Below are positions 27,165 to 36,894 of a DNA stretch of 64,000 nucleotides, in pieces (position 1 is the stretch's first letter; each line of letters starts with the position of its first letter). Origin of the DNA: Burkholderia stabilis. Its GTDB lineage: Bacteria; Pseudomonadota; Gammaproteobacteria; Burkholderiales; Burkholderiaceae. The stretch lies in NCBI RefSeq assembly GCF_001742165.1, contig NZ_CP016442.1, positions 3,286,001-3,350,000 on the forward strand, read 5' to 3'. The notes below the pieces were generated by a model. It was not told the origin of the DNA and searched no databases. It saw only the letters and a program-made list of their open reading frames with translations. The translations under genes were made by a program, and so were the position numbers.

Positions 27165-30100
27165 TCAGGACGGTTTTCCTGCGGTGGCGCGTGGCGCGGG
27201 CGCCGGTACCTCCGCCTGCGGTGCTGCGCTCGCGGTGCGCGTGCCGGTTTCGGCCGGGCGTTCGATCAGCGGCGTGAGCGCCGGCGCCATCGAGCGCAGC
27301 AGCTGCACGGCCATCGCGCTCGTGAAGTCGTAGCGCGCCGCATACGGTTCGTGCGCGGTCGCCGTCAGGACCCCGAAGAACCGGTCGCCGATCACGAACA
27401 CGAACGTGCCGCTGCGGTTCACCTTGCGCGACTCGATCAGCCGCGCGCCGCGCGCGTAGACGTTGAAGCGCTGGTCGCCCGTCCCCGTCTTGCCGTAGAC
27501 CTCGAGCGTCTTGCCGTCGGGCAGCGTGAACCCGCCCGCCAGGCGGCGCGCGGTGCCGTTGAGCACGACGTCGCGCAGCAGCGTGCGCGCCACGTTGACG
27601 ATTTCCGGCGACAGCATCGGCTGCGGTTGCGCGACCGCGCGCACGAAGTGTGTTTCGTACGGCGTGCCCTTCGCGAAGTCGAGGCGCGTGATGGTCTCGG
27701 TCGGCGCTTTCTGGCCGCCGTTGGCAATCAGGCCGATCAGCTTCGCGAGCGCGTCGGGCTGGTCGCCCGATGCGCCGATCGCGGCCGCGTAGGACGGCGT
27801 GACTTCGGCGAACGGGTAGCCGAGCGCGCGCCACGACTTCGTGATTTCCGCGTACGCGCGCAGCTCGACCATGCGGCGGATACGACGGTCCTGCGTCGCG
27901 TGGTAGCGCGTCTTGTACAGCCACGAATACGTGTAGATGCGCGCATCGTGGCTGTCGCGATCGACATCGGCGAGCGATGCGCCCGGATGCGCGCGCAGGT
28001 AGTTGAGCGTCCACAGCGCGAGCGGATGGACGCTCGCGATGTAACCGCGGTCGTTGAGGTTGAAGCGGTCGATCGCGTACTTCGCGTAGAGCGCGGCAAG
28101 ATCGTCGTCGGACAGCGACGCGGCCGGCGTGCCCTTCAGTTGCGCACGCATCTGCGCGTCGAACCACGCGAGCGACTCGTTCGGCGCAACGCTGCGCAGC
28201 ACCGTCGCGATCTTCGGCGGCGACTTGCGCACGTCGCGCAGCAGCAGCGCGAGCGCGTCGTCGGGCGCCTTGCCCGCGAAGCGCGTGTAGTAGCGCTTCA
28301 TGTAGACCTTGCTTTCGCCGTCGACGAATTGCTGCAGGTAATGCGCGCGCTGTTCGGGATCGCCGAGCCACGACGACGACGGGCCGGCCGCCTGCAGCAT
28401 TTCGTAGTGGACGATGTCGCGCATCAGCCGCACGAACACGAGGTTGACCGAGTGCTCGAACGCCGTGTGCAGCGTCAGGATGCGGCCGTTGTCCGACTTC
28501 TCGAAGTTCGAGAACACCTGCGCGCCGCCGCCCGTGTAGAACACGTCGGGGCTCGCCGAGTACTTGCGTTCGACGGCGGCGTCGAGCATCGCCTGCAGCG
28601 AGCGGTCGCGCGTATGCGACAGGTAGTCGAGCGCCCAGTGCGACAGCCCGTCGAGCGGGTCGGGCTTCACCCGCGCAAGCTCCGCGTTCGACAGGTTCGC
28701 ATAGCGCGCGTGCAGGTCGGAGACGATCTGCAGGTACGTGACCAGCGTGCGCAGTTTCGCGGTCGAGCCGAGGTTGATGCGGCCGCCGCGGTTGACGTCG
28801 AACGGCTGGTTCACGCTGTCGGTCTGCACGCGCAGCATGTTCGCGCCGTTGCGGCGCTCGTACAGCGTGAAGCTGTACGTGAGGTGCGACGGGTCGTCCT
28901 TCGGCGCGAGCATCTCGAACCCGTACAAGCCCGCGGCCTGCGCGCCGTCGCGCGTCGACGCCAGCGCGAGCCGCTCGGCGACGGCCTGCTGCACGCCGTT
29001 GTCGAGCGTGCTGGTTGCCTGCAGGTCGAGCTGGTCGAGCTGGTACAGATCGCTGATGCCGAGCGCCGACAGCAGCGACGCGCGCGCCGACGTCACGGCC
29101 TTGCGCGACACGAACGACTGCACATGCGCGGCGGCCGGCGGCGCGCTGCGCTCGATCTGCGCGGCGAGCGCGGCATCGCGCAGCGCGGGCGAGATCACGC
29201 CGCCGTTCGACAGCAGCCGCAGGTAGCTGTCGGTCAGCCGCTGCAGCGCCGGATAGCCGCGGTTGAGGAAGTACGACGGCGCGCGCTGCGCGATGATCAG
29301 CGACAGCACTTCGCGGAACGTCTTGCCCTGTTCGTCGACGTTGTCGCCGGTCGTCGGCGCGGACAGGATGCGGTTCACGTCGTTGAAGTCGCGGCCGTAC
29401 CACGCGGCGACACCGTCGCCGATGCCCGTGATTTCGCCGATATGCGGCCGCGCGGCGAGCGGCACCGAGTTCAGGTAGCGCACGACGATCGTGCGGCGCG
29501 CGGCCATCGTCTGCGGGCCGTTCAGGTACGCGCGCACCGATGCGGACGCGATCTGCCGCAGCTTTTCCGGCGGAGTCGCGGTGCGGCCTTCGGGCGAGTG
29601 GCGGAACTTCTCGATCTGCGTCGCGAGCGTGCTGCCGCCCGGGCGCGCCTGGTGACGGTTGACGACGTGCAGCGCCTGGTCGGCGACCGCGCGGCTGAAG
29701 CGCCCCCAGTCGATCGCCGGGTTGCGGTTCGGTTCGTTCGCGTCGAGCAGGTAGCGATCCTCGATGAACAGCAGGGAATCGGTGACCACGCGCGGCACCG
29801 CGTCGAAGTCGGCGTAGACGCGCTGCGGGAACACGGTCGCGAACAGCGGCGCGCCGGTCGAATCGAACAGCATCAGGCCTGTCTGGTCTTTCTCTTCGTA
29901 AGGCAGGAACAGCCCGCGATCGGCGAGCGACAGCATCCGCTGCGAATCGCGCGCCTGCTGGCTGACGACAAAGCCGCGCGTGAGCAACCGCTCCTGGAAC
30001 GACGGAATCATCGCGTAGCCGAAGCGCTGGTCGTAGGGGCCGTTCGCGGGGAAGCGGATGTGATCGCTCGCGCCCGTTTCGACCGTGTAGCCGACGTCGC

Positions 30101-30278
30101 GGGTGAGCTCGGACAGGTAGTGCGCCTGCAGCCGGGACGTTTCGATCTCGGTCTGCACGAGTCGCGCAACGATCGCCACCGCGATCACCAGCGCGGCCAG
30201 CAAAGACCACTTGACCCACGTCCAGACCGATGCGAGACCGGTCACGCGCGGCAGGATACGATTCAGCGGCCGATTCAT
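27165..30278 (-). CDS. Large class A penicillin-binding protein (transglycosylase/transpeptidase)
   Basis: A 1037-residue bifunctional cell-wall synthase. A membrane anchor lies near residues 22-40 (WSLLAALVIAVAIVARLV). A GT51 transglycosylase domain has its glutamate in LLFIEDRYLLDAN and the motif GGSTLATQIEKFR. A transpeptidase domain has its serine in NLGSTAKLRTLV and a KTGTGDQ box near the end. It is longer than most PBP1-type proteins (~800), with an extended middle region and a Pro/Ala-rich tail. GGGAGA precedes ATG 30278. It stands alone, so it is probably an accessory synthase. Confidence 0.9.
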   Translation of the reverse strand: MNRPLNRILPRVTGLASVWTWVKWSLLAALVIAVAIVARLVQTEIETSRLQAHYLSELTRDVGYTVETGASDHIRFPANGPYDQRFGYAMIPSFQERLLTRGFVVSQQARDSQRMLSLADRGLFLPYEEKDQTGLMLFDSTGAPLFATVFPQRVYADFDAVPRVVTDSLLFIEDRYLLDANEPNRNPAIDWGRFSRAVADQALHVVNRHQARPGGSTLATQIEKFRHSPEGRTATPPEKLRQIASASVRAYLNGPQTMAARRTIVVRYLNSVPLAARPHIGEITGIGDGVAAWYGRDFNDVNRILSAPTTGDNVDEQGKTFREVLSLIIAQRAPSYFLNRGYPALQRLTDSYLRLLSNGGVISPALRDAALAAQIERSAPPAAAHVQSFVSRKAVTSARASLLSALGISDLYQLDQLDLQATSTLDNGVQQAVAERLALASTRDGAQAAGLYGFEMLAPKDDPSHLTYSFTLYERRNGANMLRVQTDSVNQPFDVNRGGRINLGSTAKLRTLVTYLQIVSDLHARYANLSNAELARVKPDPLDGLSHWALDYLSHTRDRSLQAMLDAAVERKYSASPDVFYTGGGAQVFSNFEKSDNGRILTLHTAFEHSVNLVFVRLMRDIVHYEMLQAAGPSSSWLGDPEQRAHYLQQFVDGESKVYMKRYYTRFAGKAPDDALALLLRDVRKSPPKIATVLRSVAPNESLAWFDAQMRAQLKGTPAASLSDDDLAALYAKYAIDRFNLNDRGYIASVHPLALWTLNYLRAHPGASLADVDRDSHDARIYTYSWLYKTRYHATQDRRIRRMVELRAYAEITKSWRALGYPFAEVTPSYAAAIGASGDQPDALAKLIGLIANGGQKAPTETITRLDFAKGTPYETHFVRAVAQPQPMLSPEIVNVARTLLRDVVLNGTARRLAGGFTLPDGKTLEVYGKTGTGDQRFNVYARGARLIESRKVNRSGTFVFVIGDRFFGVLTATAHEPYAARYDFTSAMAVQLLRSMAPALTPLIERPAETGTRTASAAPQAEVPAPAPRATAGKPS

Positions 30279-30699
30279 GGCGGCGTCTCCCTGAAGGCAC
30301 GGGCTCCGGCCGCACCCCATTAAGGATTAGTGTAGTCCTCAACGGCACGCTGCCAAGGGCGGTTCATTACCGAGATGCGCCGACGCAACGCGCGTGCCTG
30401 TGATGCGCGGCAACCGGCGTTGCGGTGCGGCGGCAAGCGACTGCGCGGCGTAACGTTTGCGCGTTCGGCGCGCAGGCAGCCGCGGGGCGAGGGTTTCGGC
30501 GGGCAGGCCCGTGCGTGCAGGCGGACGGACGATGCACCGGTTTCGTGCGGTGCGGCAGCGCGGCAATTCGGGACGGATCCTGCGCCCGAATTCGTTGCGG
30601 GCGCACGGCGACGCTACGGGTTTCCGCGATAGCCGCGCGCGCCTGGCGCGGGTACGATCGCCGGATGTGCGGCGCATTTCCGCTTTCGCCGGGAGTCCC
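30279..30699. other. Intergenic, nothing recognised
   Basis: 421 bases between the divergent penicillin-binding-protein and MAPEG genes. Open frames here have no ribosome sites or familiar motifs. I see only promoter space. Confidence 0.5.
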
Positions 30700-31092
30700 A
30701 TGCCGATCCATTCCGTCGCGCTCGCCTGCACGGCGATACTCGGGCTGCTCCTGTTCGGGCTCGGGCTCGTCGTATCCGTCACGCGCTTTCGGCACACCAC
30801 CGGATCGGGCTGCGCGGCCGATCCGACCGACATGCTCCACAAGGTCGTGCGCGCGCACGGCAACACGGCCGAATACGCGCCGTTTCTCGCGGTGCTGTTT
30901 CTCTATTTCGGCGCGCACGATCCGTCGCGCGCGGTCTTGTCGCTGATCGTCGCGGCGACCGCCTGCCGCTGCCTGATCGTGATCGGATTGCTGGCGTGGC
31001 CGACGATGGCCAACCCGAATCCCGTGCGCTTCGTCGGCGCGCTCGGCACGTATCTGTGCGGCGCCGCGCTCTGTCTCGCGCTGTTCGTCTGA
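30700..31092 (+). CDS. MAPEG-family membrane protein
   Basis: A 130-residue protein with four membrane helices. The family motif is visible: the loop after helix 1 followed by VRAHGNTAEYAPFLAVL. MAPEG proteins include membrane glutathione transferases; most bacterial ones are of unknown substrate. GGGAG lies five bases before ATG 30700. Confidence 0.9.
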   Translation: MPIHSVALACTAILGLLLFGLGLVVSVTRFRHTTGSGCAADPTDMLHKVVRAHGNTAEYAPFLAVLFLYFGAHDPSRAVLSLIVAATACRCLIVIGLLAWPTMANPNPVRFVGALGTYLCGAALCLALFV

Positions 31093-31125
31093 GCGGCCGC
31101 ATGTCGCGTCACGGGCGCCGCGCCG

Positions 31126-32043
31126 TTATCCCCACAGCAGCTTCGCGTGATCGTGCCGGCGCACGGCTTCGACGAAGCAGTGGATCAGGTAGTCGCACGC
31201 GATCGTGTTCAGCGCGTCGCGGCGCGTGAGCACGCCGACCGACACGGCCGGAATTGCCTCCTCGATGTCGATCGCGACCATCCGCTCGCGAATCCAGTCG
31301 ACCTCCATGAAACTCTTCGGCACGCATGACACGGTGTCGGTGTGCACCGACAGCGAAAACGCCGCGCTGAACGACGTACATTCGACGATCGGCTGCGGCG
31401 CCGGATAGCCGTGCGCGACGAACACGTCCTGCAGCAGCCTGCCGATGCTTTCCGGCGACGTGTTGAGTATCCATTGGGCAGCCTGCAACTGCGCGAGCGA
31501 CGTGCAATGGCGCAGCGGATTGCTCGCGCGCGTCATCAGGATCAGCTCCGATTCGAGCAGCGGCCGGAACGTGAATTCGGGCGACAGCCGCGTCGCGTCG
31601 ACGATCGCGATCACGAAGTCGAGCGAGCCGTCGCGCAGGCGCGGCAGCGCCGTGTCGAGAAAGCCTTCGCGCACGTCGAGGCGGATCATCGGCATCCGCT
31701 GGCGGAACGCATCGAGCGCCGCCGGCAGGAACCCGAGCGACATCAGCGGCGTCAGCGCGCACGCGAGCGCGCCTTCCTTGCCGCCCGACAACTGGATCAC
31801 GTCGTCGCGCGCGTGCTGCATCTCCGCGAGGATCAGCCGCGCGCGGGCATAGACGGCCTGCCCGAAACGCGTGAGCTGCGCGCCGCGCGCATTGCGCGTG
31901 ACGAGCGGCACGCCGAGATCCAGCTCGAGTTCGCGGATCGCCTTCGTCAGCGCGGGTTGGGACAGGTGGATCGCGCGCGCGGCCGCGCGCAGGCTGCCGT
32001 GTTCGGCGATGGCGGCAAGCGCCCGGAGCTGGTGGTGTTTCAC
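31126..32043 (-). CDS. LysR-family regulator of the transporter-amidase-porin module
   Basis: A 305-residue LysR regulator with the N-terminal helix-turn-helix at about 3-60 (EHGSLRAAARAIHLSQPALT) and an effector-binding domain. It faces an MHS transporter gene across 200 bases carrying a clear T-N11-A LysR box. By this layout it probably activates transporter, amidase and porin together when their substrate is present. The ligand is unknown. Confidence 0.93.
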   Translation of the reverse strand: MKHHQLRALAAIAEHGSLRAAARAIHLSQPALTKAIRELELDLGVPLVTRNARGAQLTRFGQAVYARARLILAEMQHARDDVIQLSGGKEGALACALTPLMSLGFLPAALDAFRQRMPMIRLDVREGFLDTALPRLRDGSLDFVIAIVDATRLSPEFTFRPLLESELILMTRASNPLRHCTSLAQLQAAQWILNTSPESIGRLLQDVFVAHGYPAPQPIVECTSFSAAFSLSVHTDTVSCVPKSFMEVDWIRERMVAIDIEEAIPAVSVGVLTRRDALNTIACDYLIHCFVEAVRRHDHAKLLWG

Positions 32044-32112
32044 GGCGTGGCGGGGCGCGGCGACGGTGGGGACGTCCGTATCCTACACCTCGGCGCCGAA
32101 TGAAAAGCACGC

Positions 32113-32129
32113 GATAACCGTGCGTTATC
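32113..32129. promoter_or_regulatory. LysR-type operator (T-N11-A palindrome)
   Basis: GATAAC-N5-GTTATC, containing T-N11-A within ATAAC-N5-GTTAT, lies between the divergent LysR and MHS transporter genes, 70 bases upstream of the regulator start. This matches the classic LysR box. Confidence 0.65.
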
Positions 32130-32242
32130 ACGATCGAAAAATGTCGCTCCGGGCTGCGTATTTTGGATGCCTAGACTGCATGCGCAGGCCGTCGAACGGG
32201 CCGCGCACACGACACGCATAACCAGTACGGAGACACACCTTC

Positions 32243-33559
32243 ATGAAGGCGCCCCGAGCGGACAGCATGTTCGGCGGGCATGTCGGCGACGCTGCCGCAT
32301 CCCCGTCCAATCGCCAGCTGATCGTTGCAATCACGATCGGCAACGGCCTTGAATTCTTCGATCTCACCGTGTTCAGCTTCTTCGCGGTGCTGCTCGGCAA
32401 ACTGTTCTTTCCGGCCGTGTCCGCGCAGCAGCAACTGCTGATGTCGGTCGCGACGTTCGGCGTCGGCTTCATCGCGCGGCCGGTCGGCGGCGTCGTGATC
32501 GGGCTCGTGGCCGACCGCTTCGGCCGCGTGCCCGCGATGAACCTCACGCTCGTCACGATGGCGATCGGCACCGGGATGATCGGCGTGTTGCCGACCTATG
32601 CGCAGATCGGCGTCGCGGCGCCCGTGCTGGTCGTGCTCGCGCGGCTGTTGCAGGGCTTCTCGGCCGGCGGCGAGGTCGGTGTATCGACGTCGCTGCTCGC
32701 CGAGCGCGCGCCGGTCGGCGAACGCGGCTACTACACGAGCTGGCAGTTCGCGAGCCAGGGCGCCGCAGCGCTGGCCGGTTCGCTCGTCGGATTCCTGCTG
32801 TCGTATTTCCTCGATACGGCGTCGCTCGAATCGTGGGGCTGGCGCGTGCCGTTCCTGCTGGGCGTGCTGATCGCGCCGGTCGGCCTCTACCTGCGCGCAC
32901 GCTTCAACGCGATCGAGCAGCACGCGCCGGCCGCGGCCGCGCGGCGTTCGTCCGCGGTGCTCGGCGCCGTGCTGCGACGCGACGGAGGCGCCGTGCTGAC
33001 CGCGCTCGGCCTCGTGATCGGCGGCACGGCTGCGCACTTCATCGTGCTCTATTACATGTCGACTTACGCGATCAAGGTGCTGCACCTGCCGATGGATACC
33101 GCGCTGTGGTGCGGGATCCTGTCCGGCGCCGTGATGTTCGTCGCCGCGCCGATCGGCGGACGGCTGTCGGACCGCACCGGCAGCAAGCGCGTCGCGCTGT
33201 GGTCGCGCATCGCGCTGACCGTGCTGATCCTGCCGGGCTTCTGGCTGATCCGCGCGGTGCCGTCGATCGCGACGATGTACGCGGTCGTGATGCTGCTCGC
33301 CGCGCTGCACTCGATCAACGCCGGCGCGAACGGCGTGATCCTCGCCGAGCTGTTCCCGAAGAGCACGCGCGCCACCGCGCTGTCGATCGCGTATGCGGGC
33401 GGCGTGTCGATCTTCGGCGGCTTCGCCCAGTTCATCGTCACGTGGATGATCGGCGCGACCGGCAACCCGGCCGCGCCTGCGTGGTACGTGATCGTCTGCG
33501 GCGTGCTGTCGCTCGTCGCGCTCGCGTTCGCGTCGGATCGCAGCGATCACGATGCGTGA
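32243..33559 (+). CDS. MHS-family metabolite:H+ symporter
   Basis: A 438-residue, 12-helix inner-membrane importer of the metabolite:H+ symporter branch of MFS. The opening NGLEFFDLTVFSFFAVLLGK and the loop VADRFGRVPAMN are characteristic, as is the mid-loop RLLQGFSAGGEVG. Relatives import citrate, shikimate, aromatic acids or betaines. It is followed at 54 bases by an amidase and then a porin, forming an uptake-and-hydrolysis module under the divergent LysR. Confidence 0.93.
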   Translation: MKAPRADSMFGGHVGDAAASPSNRQLIVAITIGNGLEFFDLTVFSFFAVLLGKLFFPAVSAQQQLLMSVATFGVGFIARPVGGVVIGLVADRFGRVPAMNLTLVTMAIGTGMIGVLPTYAQIGVAAPVLVVLARLLQGFSAGGEVGVSTSLLAERAPVGERGYYTSWQFASQGAAALAGSLVGFLLSYFLDTASLESWGWRVPFLLGVLIAPVGLYLRARFNAIEQHAPAAAARRSSAVLGAVLRRDGGAVLTALGLVIGGTAAHFIVLYYMSTYAIKVLHLPMDTALWCGILSGAVMFVAAPIGGRLSDRTGSKRVALWSRIALTVLILPGFWLIRAVPSIATMYAVVMLLAALHSINAGANGVILAELFPKSTRATALSIAYAGGVSIFGGFAQFIVTWMIGATGNPAAPAWYVIVCGVLSLVALAFASDRSDHDA

Positions 33560-33613
33560 GCGCCTGAACATGCTGCCGCCGCTTCCTTCTTTCCTGCTTT
33601 CGCCTGGAACCGT

Positions 33614-35086
33614 ATGACCGCCACCGTTTCGTTTTCGTCCTCGCCCGCCGGCGTCGCGGCCGGCGACCTGTGCGACCTGCCCGCGCGCACGATGCTCGAC
33701 TTGCTGAAGACGCGGCAGATCAGCGCGTGCGATCTGCTCGACGCGCATCTCGCGCGGATCGCGACCATCAACCCGCGCGTGAACGCGCTCGTGACCCTCG
33801 TCGATCCCGATACGCTGCGCGAACGGGCGCGCGACATCGACGCCCGCTGGATGCGCGGCGAATGGCAGGGGCCGCTGCACGGGCTGCCGGTATCGCAGAA
33901 GGATCTCACCGCGACGCGCGGCGTGCGCACCACGTACGGCTCGCGCTTGTTCGCCGATCACGTGCCGCAGCACGACGCGCTCGTCGTGCGCCGCTGCGCG
34001 GACGCCGGCGCGCTGATGATCGGCAAGTCGAATACGCCCGAATTCGGTGCCGGGTCGCATACCTTTAACGACGTGTTCGGCGCAACGCGCAACCCGTGGG
34101 ACCTGACGCGCTCCGCGGGCGGCAGCAGCGGCGGCGCGGCCGCCGCGCTCGCGTGCGGGATGCATCCGCTCGCCTGCGGCAGCGACATGGGCGGCTCGCT
34201 GCGCAACCCGGCCGCATGGAACAACGTCGTCGGATTGCGGCCGTCGCCGGGCCGCGTGCCGCGCGCGCCGGACCTGAACGGCTGGGCGACGCTCGGCGTC
34301 GACGGGCCGATGGCGCGCGATGTCGCCGACACCGCGCTGCTGCTTTCCGCGATCGCCGGGCCGAGCGGCGAAACCGCGACCGAACTCGCGGAACCGGGCG
34401 CGCGTTTCGCGCTGCCGCTCGAACGCGATTTCCGCGGCACGCGGATCGCGATGTCGCGCGGGTTGCCCGGCGTGCCGGTCGATCCGGAGATCGGGCGGGC
34501 GGTCGATGCGCAGGCGCGCGTGTTCGAGGCGCTCGGCTGCGAAGTCGAATTCGACGACCCCGGTCTCGAGGATGCCGAAGACGTATTCCGCATCGAGCGC
34601 GCATGGATGATCGGCACGCTGGTCGACGGGTTCGACGACGCGCAGCGCGCGGTGCTCAAGCCCGAGATTCACGACGAATACCGGCTGCATCGCTCGCTCA
34701 CGGCCGCCGATCTCGGCCGCATCTTCGTGCGCAAGACGCGCCTGTTCGAGCGGATGCGCGCGTTCATGCAGCGCTACGCGTTCTATGTGCTGCCGACGAC
34801 GCAGGTGATGCCGTTCGACGTCGACCTGCGCGCGCCCGCGCACGTGATGGGCGCCGCAAGCGCGTCCTACATCGACTGGATGCGCGTGTGCTGGTACCTG
34901 TCGTCGACCGAGGCGCCGATCCTGTCGGTGCCGTGCGGCTTCGGCGCGGCCGGTCTGCCGATCGGCATGCAGATCGTCGGCCGAACCCGCGACGACTGGG
35001 GCGTGCTGCAGTTCGGCCACGCATACGAAGTCGCGGCCGGCCGCCGCTGGACACCGCCCGCCGTCGTCGCCGACGCGATGCGCTGA
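33614..35086 (+). CDS. Amidase (amidase-signature family)
   Basis: A 490-residue cytoplasmic hydrolase of the amidase-signature family. The Ser-cisSer-Lys triad is visible: K96 in VSQKDLTA, the GGSSGGAAAA motif around S171/S172, and S195 in GSDMGGSLRNPA. It cleaves carboxamides to acid plus ammonia. It lies between the symporter and a porin, so it probably hydrolyses the imported compound. The substrate is unknown. Confidence 0.94.
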   Translation: MTATVSFSSSPAGVAAGDLCDLPARTMLDLLKTRQISACDLLDAHLARIATINPRVNALVTLVDPDTLRERARDIDARWMRGEWQGPLHGLPVSQKDLTATRGVRTTYGSRLFADHVPQHDALVVRRCADAGALMIGKSNTPEFGAGSHTFNDVFGATRNPWDLTRSAGGSSGGAAAALACGMHPLACGSDMGGSLRNPAAWNNVVGLRPSPGRVPRAPDLNGWATLGVDGPMARDVADTALLLSAIAGPSGETATELAEPGARFALPLERDFRGTRIAMSRGLPGVPVDPEIGRAVDAQARVFEALGCEVEFDDPGLEDAEDVFRIERAWMIGTLVDGFDDAQRAVLKPEIHDEYRLHRSLTAADLGRIFVRKTRLFERMRAFMQRYAFYVLPTTQVMPFDVDLRAPAHVMGAASASYIDWMRVCWYLSSTEAPILSVPCGFGAAGLPIGMQIVGRTRDDWGVLQFGHAYEVAAGRRWTPPAVVADAMR

Positions 35087-35202
35087 CCGTCTTTCCCGAT
35101 TCATCGCTGACCGTTCCGGTTCGCACCGGAGCAGGCCGCGCGCCTGCGGGGGACGCGCACGCCTGCGTTTTGCCATTCGACCCGCGCCTTGGAGATCTCT
35201 CG

Positions 35203-36405
35203 ATGAAAAAACGGCTGTTGGCAGGCGCGGGTGTCGCGCTGATCGCGGGTGCGGCGCACGCACAGAGCAGCGTCACGCTGTACGGCATTATCGACGAAGG
35301 GCTGACCTACACGAGCAACCTCGCGGTGGCCGGCCCGAACGGCTCGGTGAGCGGCAAGCCCGCGCTGCGGATGCTGGGCGGCGTGCAGCAGGCGAGCCGC
35401 TGGGGGCTGCGCGGCGTCGAGGATCTCGGCGGCGGGCTGAACGCGATCTTCACGCTGGAGAACGGTTTCGACCCGAGCACGGGCAAGCTCGGGCAGGGCG
35501 GGCTGATCTTCGGCAAGAAGGCATTCGTCGGGCTGTCGGGGCCGTTCGGCACCGTCACGCTCGGGCGGCAGTACGACACCAATGTCGACTTCCTCGGGCC
35601 GCTCGAGGCCGCCTCGCTGTTCGGCGGCTACATGGTTGCGCACCCGGGCGACCTCGACAACGTGAACAACGCGAACTCGACCAACAACGCGATCAAGTTC
35701 ACGAGCAATGACTACGGCGGGTTTCGTTTCGCGGCGATGTGCGGTGTCGGCGGCATCGCGGGCGCGGCGACGCGCAACCAGGTGTGGTCGGCGACCGCCG
35801 GCTACGCACGCGGGCCGCTCGCGGTCGCGGCCGGCTACCTGAATGCGCGCAACCCGAACGTGTCGTTCTTCGGCACGACCGGCAGCCCCGCGCCGGCGGT
35901 GGGCGGCGTGCCCGGCAACAACATGCTGTCGCCGGTGTATTCCGGCTATGCGTCGGCGCGCACGCTGCAGGTCGCGGCGGTGGGCGGCACCTATGCGATC
36001 GGCGCGGTGACGCTCGGTGCGATGTACACCAACACGTCGTTTCGCCAGTTGGGCGACCTGTCGTCCGGGCCGAACCCCGGCGGCGTATCCGGCAACGCGG
36101 TGTTCAACAACGTCGAGGCGAGCGTGCGCTACCAGTTCACGCCTTACCTGTTCGGTGGCGTCGCGTACGACTACACGCGCGGCGGCGGCGTAGACGGCCG
36201 AGACGGCGCGACGTACCACCAGGTCGCGGCGGGGCTCGATTATTTCCTGTCGAAGCGCACCGACGTGTACCTGACCGCCGTCTATCAGCGCGCATCGGGC
36301 ACCGATTCGACCGGACGGGCGGCGGTTGCCGCGATCAACGGCCCCGGCGCTTCCGCGAACGACCGCCAGTTCGAGGCGCGGATCGGCATCCGGCACAAGT
36401 TCTGA
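35203..36405 (+). CDS. Gram-negative outer-membrane porin (Burkholderia type)
   Basis: A 400-residue trimeric-porin-type beta-barrel. A signal peptide ends at AGAAHA/QSS, the mature start SSVTLYGIIDEGL is typical of Burkholderia porins, and the last residue is phenylalanine (IRHKF), as needed for barrel assembly. GGAGA precedes ATG 35203. As third gene of the LysR module it would let the amide substrate cross the outer membrane. Confidence 0.94.
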   Translation: MKKRLLAGAGVALIAGAAHAQSSVTLYGIIDEGLTYTSNLAVAGPNGSVSGKPALRMLGGVQQASRWGLRGVEDLGGGLNAIFTLENGFDPSTGKLGQGGLIFGKKAFVGLSGPFGTVTLGRQYDTNVDFLGPLEAASLFGGYMVAHPGDLDNVNNANSTNNAIKFTSNDYGGFRFAAMCGVGGIAGAATRNQVWSATAGYARGPLAVAAGYLNARNPNVSFFGTTGSPAPAVGGVPGNNMLSPVYSGYASARTLQVAAVGGTYAIGAVTLGAMYTNTSFRQLGDLSSGPNPGGVSGNAVFNNVEASVRYQFTPYLFGGVAYDYTRGGGVDGRDGATYHQVAAGLDYFLSKRTDVYLTAVYQRASGTDSTGRAAVAAINGPGASANDRQFEARIGIRHKF

Positions 36406-36551
36406 CGGGCGCGGCCGGCGCCGATCGGCAGGCGGCCGCGGCGAGCGGTGCTATGCTCGCGGGATGCCCGCGACCGACGGGCGGATTCCGACTGCCCGTG
36501 CGCGGCCGCGCTGCCGTGTTGCGCGGCGTTTCCGAGGGAAGAAACGACATC

Positions 36552-36836
36552 ATGAGCCGCAAATTCATTCTGAAAGGCGACACGACCGATCACGGCGGCG
36601 TCGTGCTCGACGGGATCGCCAATTCGTCGTTCGACGGACGCGAGCTCGCCTATCTCGGCGGGGCCGTGTTCTGTGCCGCGTGCAAGTCGCCGGGCGTGAT
36701 CGTGTCGGACGGCGGCGAGCGCACGATGACCGTGATGGGCAAGGTCGTCGCGCTCGAACACGACCTGTGCCAGTGCCTGTGCACGCCGCAACCGAAACTG
36801 ATCCCGTCGCAGGCAACGGGGACGATCTCGGGCTGA
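36552..36836 (+). CDS. Orphan PAAR-domain protein (type VI spike tip)
   Basis: A 94-residue protein with the PAAR layout seen in Burkholderia (FILKGDTTDHGGVVLDGI at the N-terminus, ATGTISG at the end). PAAR proteins cap the VgrG spike of the type VI secretion system. The copy is compact with no toxin extension, and unlike many it carries four clustered cysteines or nearby pairs (FCAAC, CQCLC). No vgrG or effector adjoins it; the nearest VgrG is at the right edge of the window. Confidence 0.82.
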   Translation: MSRKFILKGDTTDHGGVVLDGIANSSFDGRELAYLGGAVFCAACKSPGVIVSDGGERTMTVMGKVVALEHDLCQCLCTPQPKLIPSQATGTISG

Positions 36837-36894
36837 ACCCCGCCGCGCGGGCGCGGTTTCCGTTCGCGCCGCCTCGGCGCGCAGCCGCCCGCCG

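Noticed and set aside
27351..30323. A 990-codon plus-strand open frame
   Set aside because: It lies wholly opposite the penicillin-binding protein, which has all its catalytic motifs. The shadow has none.
32171..35263. A 1030-codon minus-strand open frame
   Set aside because: Antisense to the MHS transporter and amidase, both with clear motifs. The frame is low-complexity Arg/Ala/Asp.
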